DNA from: Pseudomonadota bacterium
GTDB lineage: Bacteria > Pseudomonadota > Gammaproteobacteria > Steroidobacterales > Steroidobacteraceae
NCBI GenBank assembly: GCA_023433705.1
Contig: JAEYUC010000027.1
Location: 16,536 to 80,535 of the forward strand
Reading direction: 5' to 3'
Length of the DNA: 64,000 bases
In this document: piece after piece, positions 33,179 through 41,545 of the stretch
How the letters are laid out: the number at the start of each line of letters is the position of its first letter
Position numbering within the stretch: the first letter of the stretch is position 1
The notes under the pieces: model-generated
Databases searched by the model: none
Told to the model about the DNA's origin: nothing
What the model saw: only the letters and a program-made list of their open reading frames with translations
Program-made: the position numbers and the translations under genes

Positions 33179-34960
33179 ATGCCATTCATTTCCGCCGGCG
33201 ACGCCGACAAGAACGCATACGACGTAATCGTGGTGGGCTCCGGGGCGGCGGGCGGCCAGACGGCCTACACGCTGACCATGGAGGGCGCCAGGGTCCTCAT
33301 GCTCGAGGCGGGCCGACGCTACGAGCCCGCCGTCGAGACCCCGATGATGCAGACCAGCGCCGACGCGCCGCTGCGCGGCTCGGGCACCCCGGAGAAACCC
33401 TTCGGGTTCTGGGACGCCACCATCGATGGCGGCTGGCAGGTTCCGGGCGAACCTTATACGAGCGCCTCGGACGACCCGGCCCGCCAGTTCCAGTGGTGGC
33501 GCGCGCGCATGCTCGGCGGCCGCACCAATCACTGGGGCCGCATCTCCCTGCGCAACGGCGCGTACGACTTCAAGCCGCGCACGCGCGACGGACTCGGCTT
33601 CGACTGGCCGCTGGACTACCCGGATCTCGCGCCGTACTACGACAAGGTCGAGATGCTCATCGGTGTGTACGGCGGCGACGAGGACCTCGAGAACACACCG
33701 CGCTCGTCGAAGGGCGTGCTGCTGCCGCCGCCCAAGCCGCGCGTCAGCGACCTGCTGATCCAGCAGCGCGCCGGTCGACTCGGCGTGCCCGTGATCCCGA
33801 TGCATCGCGCGGTGCTCACCACGCGCCTCGATCACAAGCGGCTGCCGAAGCTGCTGCATCCGGGCAACGCGAAGGCGCAGGCCATCCTCGCGGCGGACAT
33901 GGAAAAGCGCACCGCGTGTTTCTGGGCCACCCCGTGCGGCCGCGGCTGCTCGATCCGGGCTAACTACCAGTCGACGACCGTGCACATTCCGCCCGCCTTG
34001 GACACCGGCAATCTCGACATCGTCACGGACGCCATGGTTCGCGCGGTCACGAAGCGCAAGGACGGACAGGCCGAGGGCGTCATCTACATCGATCGCAAGA
34101 CCGGCGCCGAGCATCGCGTGAAGGCGCGCATCGTCGTGCTGGCCGCGAGCGCGCTCGAGTCCGTGCGCATCCTGCTCAATTCCGGCGTCGCGAACTCGAG
34201 CGGCAAGGTCGGCAAATACATCATGGACACGGTGGGCGCCGGCATCGGTGGCCAGGTGCCGCTTCTCGAGAACATGCCGCTGCACAACGAAGACGGCGCG
34301 GACTTCGGACACCTGTACTCGCCGTGGTGGCTGTACAAGGAACAGCTCGCCGGGAAGCTGGGCTTCGCGCGCGGTTATCACTTCGAATTCGGCGGCGGAC
34401 GACGCATGCCGGAGATGGGCACCGCGGCCGGGCTCGAATGGCTCACGGGCGGCAGCTACGGGCGCAAGTTCAAGGAGGACGCGCGCCGCTATTACGGCTC
34501 GTTCGTCTGGTTCTCGGGCCGCGGCGAGATGATCCCGAACGAGGATTGTTACGCCGAGCTCGATCCGAACGTGAAGGACCGCTTCGGAATTCCGGTGCTG
34601 CGCTTTCACTGGAAGTGGTCGCCGCACGAGATCGGGCAGGCCGAGCACATGGAGAAGATGGGCGCCGAGATCATCGAGGCGATGGGCGGCCGGCTGCCGC
34701 GCAAGCCGCAGTCGGGCGAGAAGGCGATCAAGCAGGGCGGCGTGATCATTCACGAAGTCGGCGGCGCCATCATGGGCAACGATCCGAAGACTTCCGTGAC
34801 GAACAGCTACGGCCAGACGTGGGACATGAAGAACCTGTTCATCACCGACGGCGCGACGCTGTGTTCCAACGCCGACAAGAACCCGACGCTCACGATCATG
34901 GCGCTGGCCTGGCGCGCGTCGGATCACATGCTCGCGCTGATGAAGCGGAAGGAAGTCTGA
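33179..34960 (+). CDS. GMC-family FAD-dependent dehydrogenase (sugar/alcohol type)
   Basis: Flavoprotein dehydrogenase of 593 aa related to gluconate 2-dehydrogenase and sorbitol/glucose dehydrogenase large subunits. Seen are the FAD motif VVGSGAAGG (about 17-25), the second GMC block around MLGGRTNHWGR (about 111-121), and the C-terminal HEVGGAIMG with the catalytic His (about 526) and KNPTLTIMALAWR with the Asn partner. There is no signal peptide; export would rely on the Tat signal of the small subunit encoded next. The ATG at 33179 was chosen over 33140. Confidence 0.88.
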   Translation: MPFISAGDADKNAYDVIVVGSGAAGGQTAYTLTMEGARVLMLEAGRRYEPAVETPMMQTSADAPLRGSGTPEKPFGFWDATIDGGWQVPGEPYTSASDDPARQFQWWRARMLGGRTNHWGRISLRNGAYDFKPRTRDGLGFDWPLDYPDLAPYYDKVEMLIGVYGGDEDLENTPRSSKGVLLPPPKPRVSDLLIQQRAGRLGVPVIPMHRAVLTTRLDHKRLPKLLHPGNAKAQAILAADMEKRTACFWATPCGRGCSIRANYQSTTVHIPPALDTGNLDIVTDAMVRAVTKRKDGQAEGVIYIDRKTGAEHRVKARIVVLAASALESVRILLNSGVANSSGKVGKYIMDTVGAGIGGQVPLLENMPLHNEDGADFGHLYSPWWLYKEQLAGKLGFARGYHFEFGGGRRMPEMGTAAGLEWLTGGSYGRKFKEDARRYYGSFVWFSGRGEMIPNEDCYAELDPNVKDRFGIPVLRFHWKWSPHEIGQAEHMEKMGAEIIEAMGGRLPRKPQSGEKAIKQGGVIIHEVGGAIMGNDPKTSVTNSYGQTWDMKNLFITDGATLCSNADKNPTLTIMALAWRASDHMLALMKRKEV

Positions 34961-34962
34961 AC

Positions 34963-35589
34963 ATGGACCGGCGCACCTCGATCAAGTGGATGCTGGCCGT
35001 CGCCGCGGCGACGCAGTCGCTGCGGCTGCAGGCGGGCGAGGCGCTCGCGCGCGACGTCGCAGCGGGCCAGGCCGGCTACGGCACGGATCCGGATCTCATG
35101 AAGGAGTGGAAGCCGGGCGGACCCTGGCCGCTCACGCTTTCGGAAGGCGCGCGGCTGACTACCGCGGCGCTCTGCGATCTCATCATCCCGGCCGACGACG
35201 TATCGCCGGCGGCCTCGGCTGTCGGCGTGGTCGATTTCATCGACGAGTGGATCAGCGCCCCGTATCCGCAGCAGCGCGGCGACCGCGAGATCGTGCTCGC
35301 GGGCCTCGCGTGGATCGAGGACGAATCGCAAAAGCGGTTCGGCAAGGCTTTTCACGCGGTGCTTGACGCGCAGCGCGCCGCCATCGCCGACGACATCCGC
35401 TCACCGGCGACTGCCGCGCCGCAATTCACGACGGCGGCGAAATTCTTCGCGAAGTTCCGCGACCTCACCGCCGGCGGGTTCTACACGACGCCGATCGGCA
35501 TGAAGGACATCGGGTATACCGGCAACGTGCCGCTGGAAAGATTCGATGGACCGCCGCTCGAGGCGCTGAAGAAGGCCGGGCTCGCCTGA
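34963..35589 (+). CDS. Gluconate 2-dehydrogenase subunit 3-family protein
   Basis: Small subunit of 208 aa that carries the Tat signal for the folded flavoprotein complex (MDRRTSIKWMLAVAAA, residues 1-16). The body matches the subunit-3 pattern CDLIIPADDVSPAASAVGVV with a downstream FIDEW. It begins 2 nt after the large-subunit stop. The cytochrome c subunit that normally follows is absent; a membrane protein gene follows instead. Confidence 0.85.
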   Translation: MDRRTSIKWMLAVAAATQSLRLQAGEALARDVAAGQAGYGTDPDLMKEWKPGGPWPLTLSEGARLTTAALCDLIIPADDVSPAASAVGVVDFIDEWISAPYPQQRGDREIVLAGLAWIEDESQKRFGKAFHAVLDAQRAAIADDIRSPATAAPQFTTAAKFFAKFRDLTAGGFYTTPIGMKDIGYTGNVPLERFDGPPLEALKKAGLA

Positions 35590-35603
35590 GTCAGGCCCCG
35601 CGC

Positions 35604-36383
35604 ATGCGGCTGCCGTTGGCCAAGATCGCCTGGGGTACGTTCGCCTTTCCGTGGATGTATCGGGGTGCCTTCGCGCGCGCGCTGAGCCTGCCGTTGCTCG
35701 CACTGCTCGCGTGCACCATGGCATGGAGCATCCCCGTGAGCACGAACCAGGGACCCGTTTCGGTCCTCCACGTGCTCTATCTACTCGCGTTCTCCTGGCT
35801 CGCGATTCGCTGTCATCGGCTCGTGCTCACGGGGTCCCACCGGATGGATGAGGCGCCGCGCGCCTTTTCGATGCTGGGCCTCTTCGCGATCACGGTGATC
35901 ATGGTCTGGATACTGCAGACGCTCGTGAAACTCGCGCTCACGGCCGGAGTGCTTGCGATTGTGGGTACACAGGACATTCCGGCCGGCGCTGCGCAGCCGC
36001 CGGCATACGACCCCGACGTTCAGGCATTGATCGACCGCGTGGCGTTCTTCGCCGGCATCGTCGGCCTGTACCCGGTGGCGCGCCTCGCGGCACTGTTTCC
36101 CGCGATCTCGCTCGGTGAAACATGGAATGCGGCCGCCGCCTGGCGACTGACCCGACGCAATGGTTGGCGGCTCGTCCTGCTCGTGTTCCTGCTGCCGGAC
36201 CTGTTCCGGGAACTCGTCAAATGGCTGTACTCGAATGACCCCGGCGCACTGGAATTCGCCATCGTCGTGCTGTTGCTGGGAGTCATCACTTCGCTCGGCG
36301 TCGTCGCGTTGTCGTTGGCGTATCGCGAGCTCGCGGTCGAATTCAGGGAGCTTGGGCCGCCGCCCACACCTCCACCGTCCTGA
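35604..36383 (+). CDS. Polytopic membrane protein of unknown function
   Basis: A 259-aa protein with about five or six hydrophobic helices (about 27-45, 52-70, 90-120, 142-165, 187-200 and 218-245) and a Pro-rich C-terminus. I do not recognise a family motif; the layout resembles general YciC/DUF-type membrane proteins. It begins 14 nt after the dehydrogenase small subunit, so it may be co-transcribed, and it overlaps comF on the other strand by 41 nt. Confidence 0.6.
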   Translation: MRLPLAKIAWGTFAFPWMYRGAFARALSLPLLALLACTMAWSIPVSTNQGPVSVLHVLYLLAFSWLAIRCHRLVLTGSHRMDEAPRAFSMLGLFAITVIMVWILQTLVKLALTAGVLAIVGTQDIPAGAAQPPAYDPDVQALIDRVAFFAGIVGLYPVARLAALFPAISLGETWNAAAAWRLTRRNGWRLVLLVFLLPDLFRELVKWLYSNDPGALEFAIVVLLLGVITSLGVVALSLAYRELAVEFRELGPPPTPPPS

Positions 36384-37044
36384 CGCCGGCGCCGAGCAGC
36401 GTCGCGCGCAACTCGTTGGCCGTGCTGCCAGTGGTGACGACGTCATCGACGATGGCCACGTGTCCCGCTGCAGACAACTTTTCGAGAGACCTCCGCCCGC
36501 TCACCGAGAACGCGCCGCGCACGTTCCGGCGACGCGCGGCCACATCGAGCGCGGTCTGCGAGGGTGTGTCGCGTGTGCGTTTCACCACGCCGCCCGCGTA
36601 CGGAATTCCGAGCATGCGGCCCGCGTAGCGTGCGATCGCAAGCGCCTGGTTGAAGCCCCGATCGCGCAGGCGCGCCGCGTGCAGCGGCACGGGAACCAGT
36701 AATTCGGGAAGCGGCGAGTCGCGCTTGCTCACGACTTCGGCCAGCAATACACCGAGTATTCGCGCGTTGGCGAATTCGCGGTGGTACTTGAGCTCGCGAA
36801 TCAACACGTCGACCGGATATTCGAAGCGAAGCGCGATCGTGCGATCCGGCGAATGCGCGTTCAGCCACGGCAGGTCCGCATGACAGACGGTGCACAGATC
36901 GAGATCGAGCGACGCGCCAGGGAAGCCGCACAGGCCACAGCGAGGCGGAAACACGGTCGCCGCGAGGGCCCTCGAGAACGCTTTCGCGCCCGTCAACCGT
37001 AACTGGCTGATCTGGTTGACAATGCCTTGCCGGCTCCGGAACAT
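36343..37044 (-). CDS. comF: ComF-family phosphoribosyltransferase-like protein
   Basis: Protein of the DNA-uptake ComF/GntX family, 233 aa. It has the N-terminal zinc-finger cysteines (CGLCG and CTVC, about 36-55), RGFNQALAIAR and the PRPP-binding loop VAIVDDVVTTGST (about 196-208). In gammaproteobacteria comF is typically divergent from bioB, as here. The role in transformation is not proven for most members. Confidence 0.9.
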   Translation of the reverse strand: MFRSRQGIVNQISQLRLTGAKAFSRALAATVFPPRCGLCGFPGASLDLDLCTVCHADLPWLNAHSPDRTIALRFEYPVDVLIRELKYHREFANARILGVLLAEVVSKRDSPLPELLVPVPLHAARLRDRGFNQALAIARYAGRMLGIPYAGGVVKRTRDTPSQTALDVAARRRNVRGAFSVSGRRSLEKLSAAGHVAIVDDVVTTGSTANELRATLLGAGVRTVEVWAAAQAP

Positions 37045-37119
37045 GCCCCGAGTTTCGTCGCCGGGTCCTCCCCGGAACAGCCTGAAAACCGTTGCGAATC
37101 AACAGATAAAGGGATGGGA

Positions 37120-38217
37120 ATGACCGCCAACTCCGTGCGCCACGACTGGACGATCGCCGAGGTCGAGGCGTTATTCGCGCTGCCGTTCTCCGATCTCATG
37201 TTCCGCGCGCAGGAGACCCACCGCGCGCATCAGCCGGCCAATGCCGTGCAGATGAGCACGCTGCTGTCGATCAAGACCGGCGCCTGTCCCGAGGATTGCG
37301 CGTACTGCCCGCAGAGCGTGCGTTACGACACCGGACTCGAGCGCGAAAAACTGGTCCCGCTCGAAGAGGTGCGCACGCGTGCCCAGGCCGCGAAAGACGC
37401 CGGCGCAACGCGTTTCTGCATGGGCGCCGCGTGGCGTTCGCCCAAGAAGCGCGACGTCGAAGCGGTCGCCGCCATGATCCGCGAGGTGCGCGCGCTCGGC
37501 ATGGAGACCTGCGCCACGCTCGGCATGCTCACGCCCGACCAGGCGCATGAGCTCAAGGACGCGGGCCTCGATTACTACAATCACAACGTCGACACCTCGC
37601 CCGAGTTCTACGGCGAGATCATCACGACGCGCACGTACCAGGACCGGCTCGACACGCTGGCCGCGGTGCGCGAAGCCGGGCTGAACGTGTGCTGTGGCGG
37701 CATCGTCGGCATGGGCGAAACCGTGCGCGATCGCGCATCGATGCTCGCGACGCTCGCCAATCTTCCGCAGCATCCGGAAAGCGTGCCGATCAACCAGCTC
37801 GTGCGCGTGCCGGGCACGCCGCTCGCGGGACAGCAGGACATCGATCCGTTCGATTTCGTGCGCACGATTGCCGTCGCGCGCATCGTGATGCCGAAGGCTT
37901 CGGTGCGCCTTTCCGCCGGACGCGAAGTCATGAGCGACGAATTGCAGGCTCTGTGTTTTCTCGCGGGCGCGAATTCGATTTTCTACGGCGAGAAGCTGCT
38001 GACGACGGGCAACCCCGACGTCGCGCGCGATCGCGCGCTGATGACGCGGCTCGGAATCGAACCGCTGGTGCCGCCGGGCGTCGCGGCCGCCAACGGCAAC
38101 GGCAATGGAGCCGAACACACGCACGCCGAAGCGGAGCACGTTCACGGGCCAGGCTGCGCCCACGGCCACGCGCCGGCGCGCCCAGGCCAGTCATGCAACG
38201 CGACCCGGCAGCGCTGA
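37120..38217 (+). CDS. bioB: Biotin synthase, with His-rich C-terminal tail
   Basis: Radical SAM enzyme inserting sulfur into dethiobiotin. The cluster cysteines CPEDCAYCPQS (about 57-67), YYNHNVDTSPEFY and the 2Fe-2S ligands are present. The core ends near ...GIEPLVPPG. It is followed by a 38-residue tail rich in Asn/Gly and His (HTHAEAEHVHGPGCAHGHA) that ordinary BioB lacks. The start follows AAAGGGA; an ATG two codons earlier (37114) is possible. The tail runs 25 nt into bioF. Confidence 0.95.
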   Translation: MTANSVRHDWTIAEVEALFALPFSDLMFRAQETHRAHQPANAVQMSTLLSIKTGACPEDCAYCPQSVRYDTGLEREKLVPLEEVRTRAQAAKDAGATRFCMGAAWRSPKKRDVEAVAAMIREVRALGMETCATLGMLTPDQAHELKDAGLDYYNHNVDTSPEFYGEIITTRTYQDRLDTLAAVREAGLNVCCGGIVGMGETVRDRASMLATLANLPQHPESVPINQLVRVPGTPLAGQQDIDPFDFVRTIAVARIVMPKASVRLSAGREVMSDELQALCFLAGANSIFYGEKLLTTGNPDVARDRALMTRLGIEPLVPPGVAAANGNGNGAEHTHAEAEHVHGPGCAHGHAPARPGQSCNATRQR

Positions 38218-39344
38218 GCGCCGCGCTCGCGGAGCTCGAGCGGCAGAACCTGAGACGCACGCGGCGCGTGATGCCGCGCGCGGGCCTGGTGAATTTCTGC
38301 AGCAACGACTACCTGGGTCTTGCGTCGCATCCGGACGTGACGCGCGCTTTTGTCGAAGCTGCGAATCGGCATGGAGTCGGAAGCGGCGCATCGCATCTCG
38401 TCACCGGTCATGGCGCCGAACACGAGGCGCTCGAAGAGGAGCTGGCCTCGTTCACGGGACGCGAACGGGCGTTGGTCTTCTCCACCGGTTACATGGCCAA
38501 TATAGGCGTCATTGACGCACTAGCGGATCAAAAGGCCCTGCTGGTCTCCGACAGACTCAATCATGCGTCACTGATCGACGGCTGCCGGTTGTCGGGCGGC
38601 GAGGTGCGGCGGTATCCGCACGCCGACGCCGTGCGCGCGAGCGAGCTCATCGCCAAGGCCGCGCCGAACTCGAAGACGCGGCTGCTGATCACCGACGGAG
38701 TGTTCAGCATGGACGGCGACGTCGCGCCGTTGCCGGATCTCGCGCGCGGCGCGCGCGATGCGAATGCGTGGCTCATCGTCGACGATGCGCACGGGCTCGG
38801 CGTGCTCGGCGCGACGGGGCGTGGATCGTGCGAGCACTTCGGGCTCTCAAGCGCCGACGTGCCCGTGTTGATCGGCACGTTCGGCAAGGCCTTCGGCACC
38901 TTCGGCGCGTTCGTCGCCGGCGATGCGCCGCTGATCGAGTTCCTGATCCAGAAGACGCGCACGTACATCTACACGACCGCGCTGCCGCCCGCGGTCGCCG
39001 CCGCGACCCGCGCCGCGCTGCGCGTGAGCCAGCGCGAGTCCTGGCGACGCGAGAAAGTGCTGTCCCTCGCGGCACGCCTGCGCGCCGGCCTCGAGTCGCA
39101 CGGCATCGGGAGTTATCCCGGGATTTCCGTGCCAGGCACCATCTTTCCGGTGGTCGTGGGGGATGCGGCGCAGGCGCTCGCCGTGAGCAAGGTGCTCGAG
39201 GAACGCGGATTCCTGGTGGCGGCGATTCGTCCGCCGACGGTGCCGGCCGGAACGGCGCGCCTGCGGATCACGCTCTCGGCCGCGCACGAGGAATCGCAGG
39301 TCGATGCGCTCGTCGACGCGGTCGCGCAGGCGTTGGCGGCATGA
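38193..39344 (+). CDS. bioF: 8-amino-7-oxononanoate synthase
   Basis: PLP enzyme joining pimeloyl-ACP and alanine. The 383-aa product has NFCSNDYLGLASHP (about 33-46), the histidine stacking region, DDAHGLGVLG (about 196-205) and the Schiff-base lysine in GTFGKAFGTFG (about 228-238). It overlaps bioB by 25 nt and bioC by 4 nt, so the three are translationally coupled. Confidence 0.95.
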   Translation: MQRDPAALSAALAELERQNLRRTRRVMPRAGLVNFCSNDYLGLASHPDVTRAFVEAANRHGVGSGASHLVTGHGAEHEALEEELASFTGRERALVFSTGYMANIGVIDALADQKALLVSDRLNHASLIDGCRLSGGEVRRYPHADAVRASELIAKAAPNSKTRLLITDGVFSMDGDVAPLPDLARGARDANAWLIVDDAHGLGVLGATGRGSCEHFGLSSADVPVLIGTFGKAFGTFGAFVAGDAPLIEFLIQKTRTYIYTTALPPAVAAATRAALRVSQRESWRREKVLSLAARLRAGLESHGIGSYPGISVPGTIFPVVVGDAAQALAVSKVLEERGFLVAAIRPPTVPAGTARLRITLSAAHEESQVDALVDAVAQALAA

Positions 39345-40240
39345 ACTCCTTCGATCCGCGTGAAGTGTTTTCCATCGACCGGCGCGCGGTGGCGCAGGCA
39401 TTCGACCGCGCGAGCGCGAGCTACGACGCGGCGGCGGCGTTGCAGGAACGCGTGCGCAACGAATTGCTGGAGCGCGTCGCCGAGCTCAAGGTGAATCCGC
39501 AGACGGTGCTCGATCTCGGCGCGGGCACGGGTCATGGATCGCGCGCGCTCAAGCGCCGTTATCCCAAGTCGCTGGTGGTTGCCGCGGACATCGCACCGGG
39601 CATGCTCGAGCGGGCGAAACAGCAATCACGCTGGCTGCGCCGTTTCGAACGCGTGCGCGCGGATGCATACAAGCTGCCTTTCCGCGACGGCGCCTTCGAC
39701 CTGGTTTTCTCGAGCCTCATGTTGCAGTGGTGCGACGATCTCGACGCCGTGTTCGCCGAGCTCGCCCGCGTTCTCAAGCCCGGCGGATTGCTCCTGTTCA
39801 GCACGTTCGGGCCGAACACGCTCGCGGAGCTGCGCGAAGCCTGGGAAGCGAGCGATGCCGCGTACAACCACGTGAACCATTTCTTCGATCCGCACGCGCT
39901 CGGCAGCGCGCTCATGCACGCCGGACTTTCCGAGCCAGTGCTCGACGTCGACCGCATCGTGATGAAGTACCCCGACGTGCTTGGATTGATGCGCGAACTC
40001 AAGGCGATCGGCGCACACAACGTGACCCGCGGCCGCGCGCGCGGCCTCACGGGTCGCGGGCGTTTCAAGGCGATGACGAACACCTATGAACGACTGCGGC
40101 GCGACGGAATGTTGCCCGCGACGTACGAAGTGATCCACGCCACTTCGTGGGGCTCCGAGCGCCTAAAACCTCGTGATTTCCCGCGCGAAACCGTCATTTC
40201 CCCGTCGCAGATCCGGAGAAGGGGCGAAAAAGGGGACTGA
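39341..40240 (+). CDS. bioC: Malonyl-ACP O-methyltransferase
   Basis: SAM-dependent methyltransferase that starts pimelate synthesis by capping malonyl-ACP. The 299 residues show VLDLGAGTGHGS (motif I, about 55-66), FSSLMLQWCDD and RVLKPGG (about 142-148). The ATG overlaps bioF (ATGA). The last two codons and the TGA stop are supplied by the palindromic repeat at 40232-40285, so the native C-terminus was probably altered by the repeat. Confidence 0.93.
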   Translation: MNSFDPREVFSIDRRAVAQAFDRASASYDAAAALQERVRNELLERVAELKVNPQTVLDLGAGTGHGSRALKRRYPKSLVVAADIAPGMLERAKQQSRWLRRFERVRADAYKLPFRDGAFDLVFSSLMLQWCDDLDAVFAELARVLKPGGLLLFSTFGPNTLAELREAWEASDAAYNHVNHFFDPHALGSALMHAGLSEPVLDVDRIVMKYPDVLGLMRELKAIGAHNVTRGRARGLTGRGRFKAMTNTYERLRRDGMLPATYEVIHATSWGSERLKPRDFPRETVISPSQIRRRGEKGD

Positions 40241-40285
40241 TTTATTTATCGACGATCTTTATCGTCTATAAATAAATCAGTCCCC
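40232..40285. repeat. Palindromic repeat, copy 1
   Basis: 54-nt near-perfect palindrome: two 25-nt arms beginning GGGGACTGATTTATTTAT with one mismatch and a CTTT loop. It separates bioC from bioD, supplies the bioC stop codon, and ends 7 nt before the bioD ATG. It is much more AT-rich than its surroundings. Same family as the repeats at 49698, 52287 and 52849. Confidence 0.9.
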
Positions 40286-40292
40286 GATCCAC

Positions 40293-40982
40293 ATGAACGG
40301 ATTCTTCATCACCGGTACCGACACCGGCGTCGGCAAGACGCTGGTCGCGGTCGCGCTCACGCGCGCGTTGGTCGCGCGCGGACTGCGCGTCGCGGTGATG
40401 AAGCCCGTCGCGGCCGGTGCCGTTCCGACCGCCGACGGGCCGCGCAACGACGATGCGCTCGAGTTGTTAGCCGCCAGCAACGTCCCGGCGACATACGAAG
40501 ACGTGAATCCCTGGCTGCTCTCGACGCCCGCGTCGCCGCACCTCGCCGCGCGGGCCGACGGCGTGAGCATCACGGATGGCCCAGTCCTGGCCGCCCAGGC
40601 GCGGCTCGCCGCCGCCAGCGACATGCTCGTCGTCGAAGGCGCCGGCGGCTGGCTCGCGCCGATTTCCGAAACACGCACCATGGCCGACATCGCGGAAAAA
40701 CTCGCACTGCCAGTGATTCTCGTAGTGGGAATGCGGCTCGGCTGCCTGAATCACGCGTTGCTCACGTGCGAAGCCATTCGTGCGCGCGGAGTGCGCTTCG
40801 CGGGCTGGATCGCCAATCGCTTGCCGGCGTCCATGGCGTTGCTCGACGAGAACATCGAAACGCTCTCGAGACGCTTCGGGAAAGCGCCTCTCGGGAGCGT
40901 CCCGGCGGGCGCCGACGGCGCCTCGGACCGAGGGCCGATGCCATGGGCTGTGGAGATCGCGAAAAATCTCGTAAGTCTTTGA
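40293..40982 (+). CDS. bioD: Dethiobiotin synthetase
   Basis: ATP-dependent carboxylase closing the ureido ring of dethiobiotin. The 229-aa product has the P-loop GTDTGVGKT (about 8-16), KPVAAGA (about 37) and VEGAGGWLAP (about 113-122). It follows bioC but is split from it by the palindromic repeat; no Shine-Dalgarno sequence is present in the 7 nt between the repeat and the ATG. Confidence 0.95.
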   Translation: MNGFFITGTDTGVGKTLVAVALTRALVARGLRVAVMKPVAAGAVPTADGPRNDDALELLAASNVPATYEDVNPWLLSTPASPHLAARADGVSITDGPVLAAQARLAAASDMLVVEGAGGWLAPISETRTMADIAEKLALPVILVVGMRLGCLNHALLTCEAIRARGVRFAGWIANRLPASMALLDENIETLSRRFGKAPLGSVPAGADGASDRGPMPWAVEIAKNLVSL

Positions 40983-41009
40983 CGTAACCGGCAAATTCGC
41001 TGGTATAGT
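40979..41009 (+). promoter_or_regulatory. Probable promoter of DUF2244/cox genes
   Basis: TTGACG (40979-40984) and TATAGT (41004-41009) with a 19-nt spacer. The -10 ends 8 nt before the GTG at 41018, so the transcript would be leaderless or nearly so. It overlaps the bioD stop. Confidence 0.5.
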
Positions 41010-41017
41010 CGCGCCCC

Positions 41018-41527
41018 GTGCAAGCCGCCGTCAGCCACTTCGATCTCGCTCCGCATTGCTCGTTGAGCACGCGCGGCGCGCTGCTGTTCTTCGGCTCGGT
41101 TTGTGTCGCCACTTTCGGCGTCGCGGGCGCCGCGACGGCGCTGGGATTCTGGTTGGTCCTGCCCTTCGCCGGAGCGGAGATGGCGCTGCTCGGCTGGGCG
41201 CTGTACGCGAATATGCAAAGACGCCATCAGCACGAATCGATCGACATTTCCGAGAACGAAGTCGTGATCGAATATTCGTTTCATGGAAGGGCCGTCAGAA
41301 CTCCGCACCGCGTCGTGTTCCCGCGCCACTGGGCACGGGTTAAAATCCGCCGCCCGAAATCGCCCCTCCAGCGCGGCCAACTCGTCATCGAGTCGCATGG
41401 CCGGGCCTACGAGGTAGGAAAGTTTCTGACGGAGGAGGAGCGTCACCACCTGGCCGCCAATCTTCGGCGCCTGATAGGTGACATGAACCAGTCGCCGGCA
41501 CTGCCGCGCACCGGTTCGCCGGACTAA
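41018..41527 (+). CDS. DUF2244-family membrane protein
   Basis: A 169-aa protein with two transmembrane helices (about 22-42 and 45-66) followed by a soluble domain containing RVVFPRHWARVKI (about 98-110) and LVIESHGRAYEVGKFLTEEE (about 121-140), characteristic of DUF2244 proteins found beside cytochrome oxidase genes in proteobacteria. GTG start. It lies 18 nt upstream of ctaC, suggesting a role in oxidase biogenesis, though none is established. Confidence 0.8.
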   Translation: MQAAVSHFDLAPHCSLSTRGALLFFGSVCVATFGVAGAATALGFWLVLPFAGAEMALLGWALYANMQRRHQHESIDISENEVVIEYSFHGRAVRTPHRVVFPRHWARVKIRRPKSPLQRGQLVIESHGRAYEVGKFLTEEERHHLAANLRRLIGDMNQSPALPRTGSPD

Positions 41528-41545
41528 GTTTTCTTGAGGTCATCG

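Noticed and set aside
33092..34927. 611-codon open frame antisense to the GMC gene
   Set aside because: No recognisable domain; the plus-strand gene has a clear FAD motif and catalytic His.
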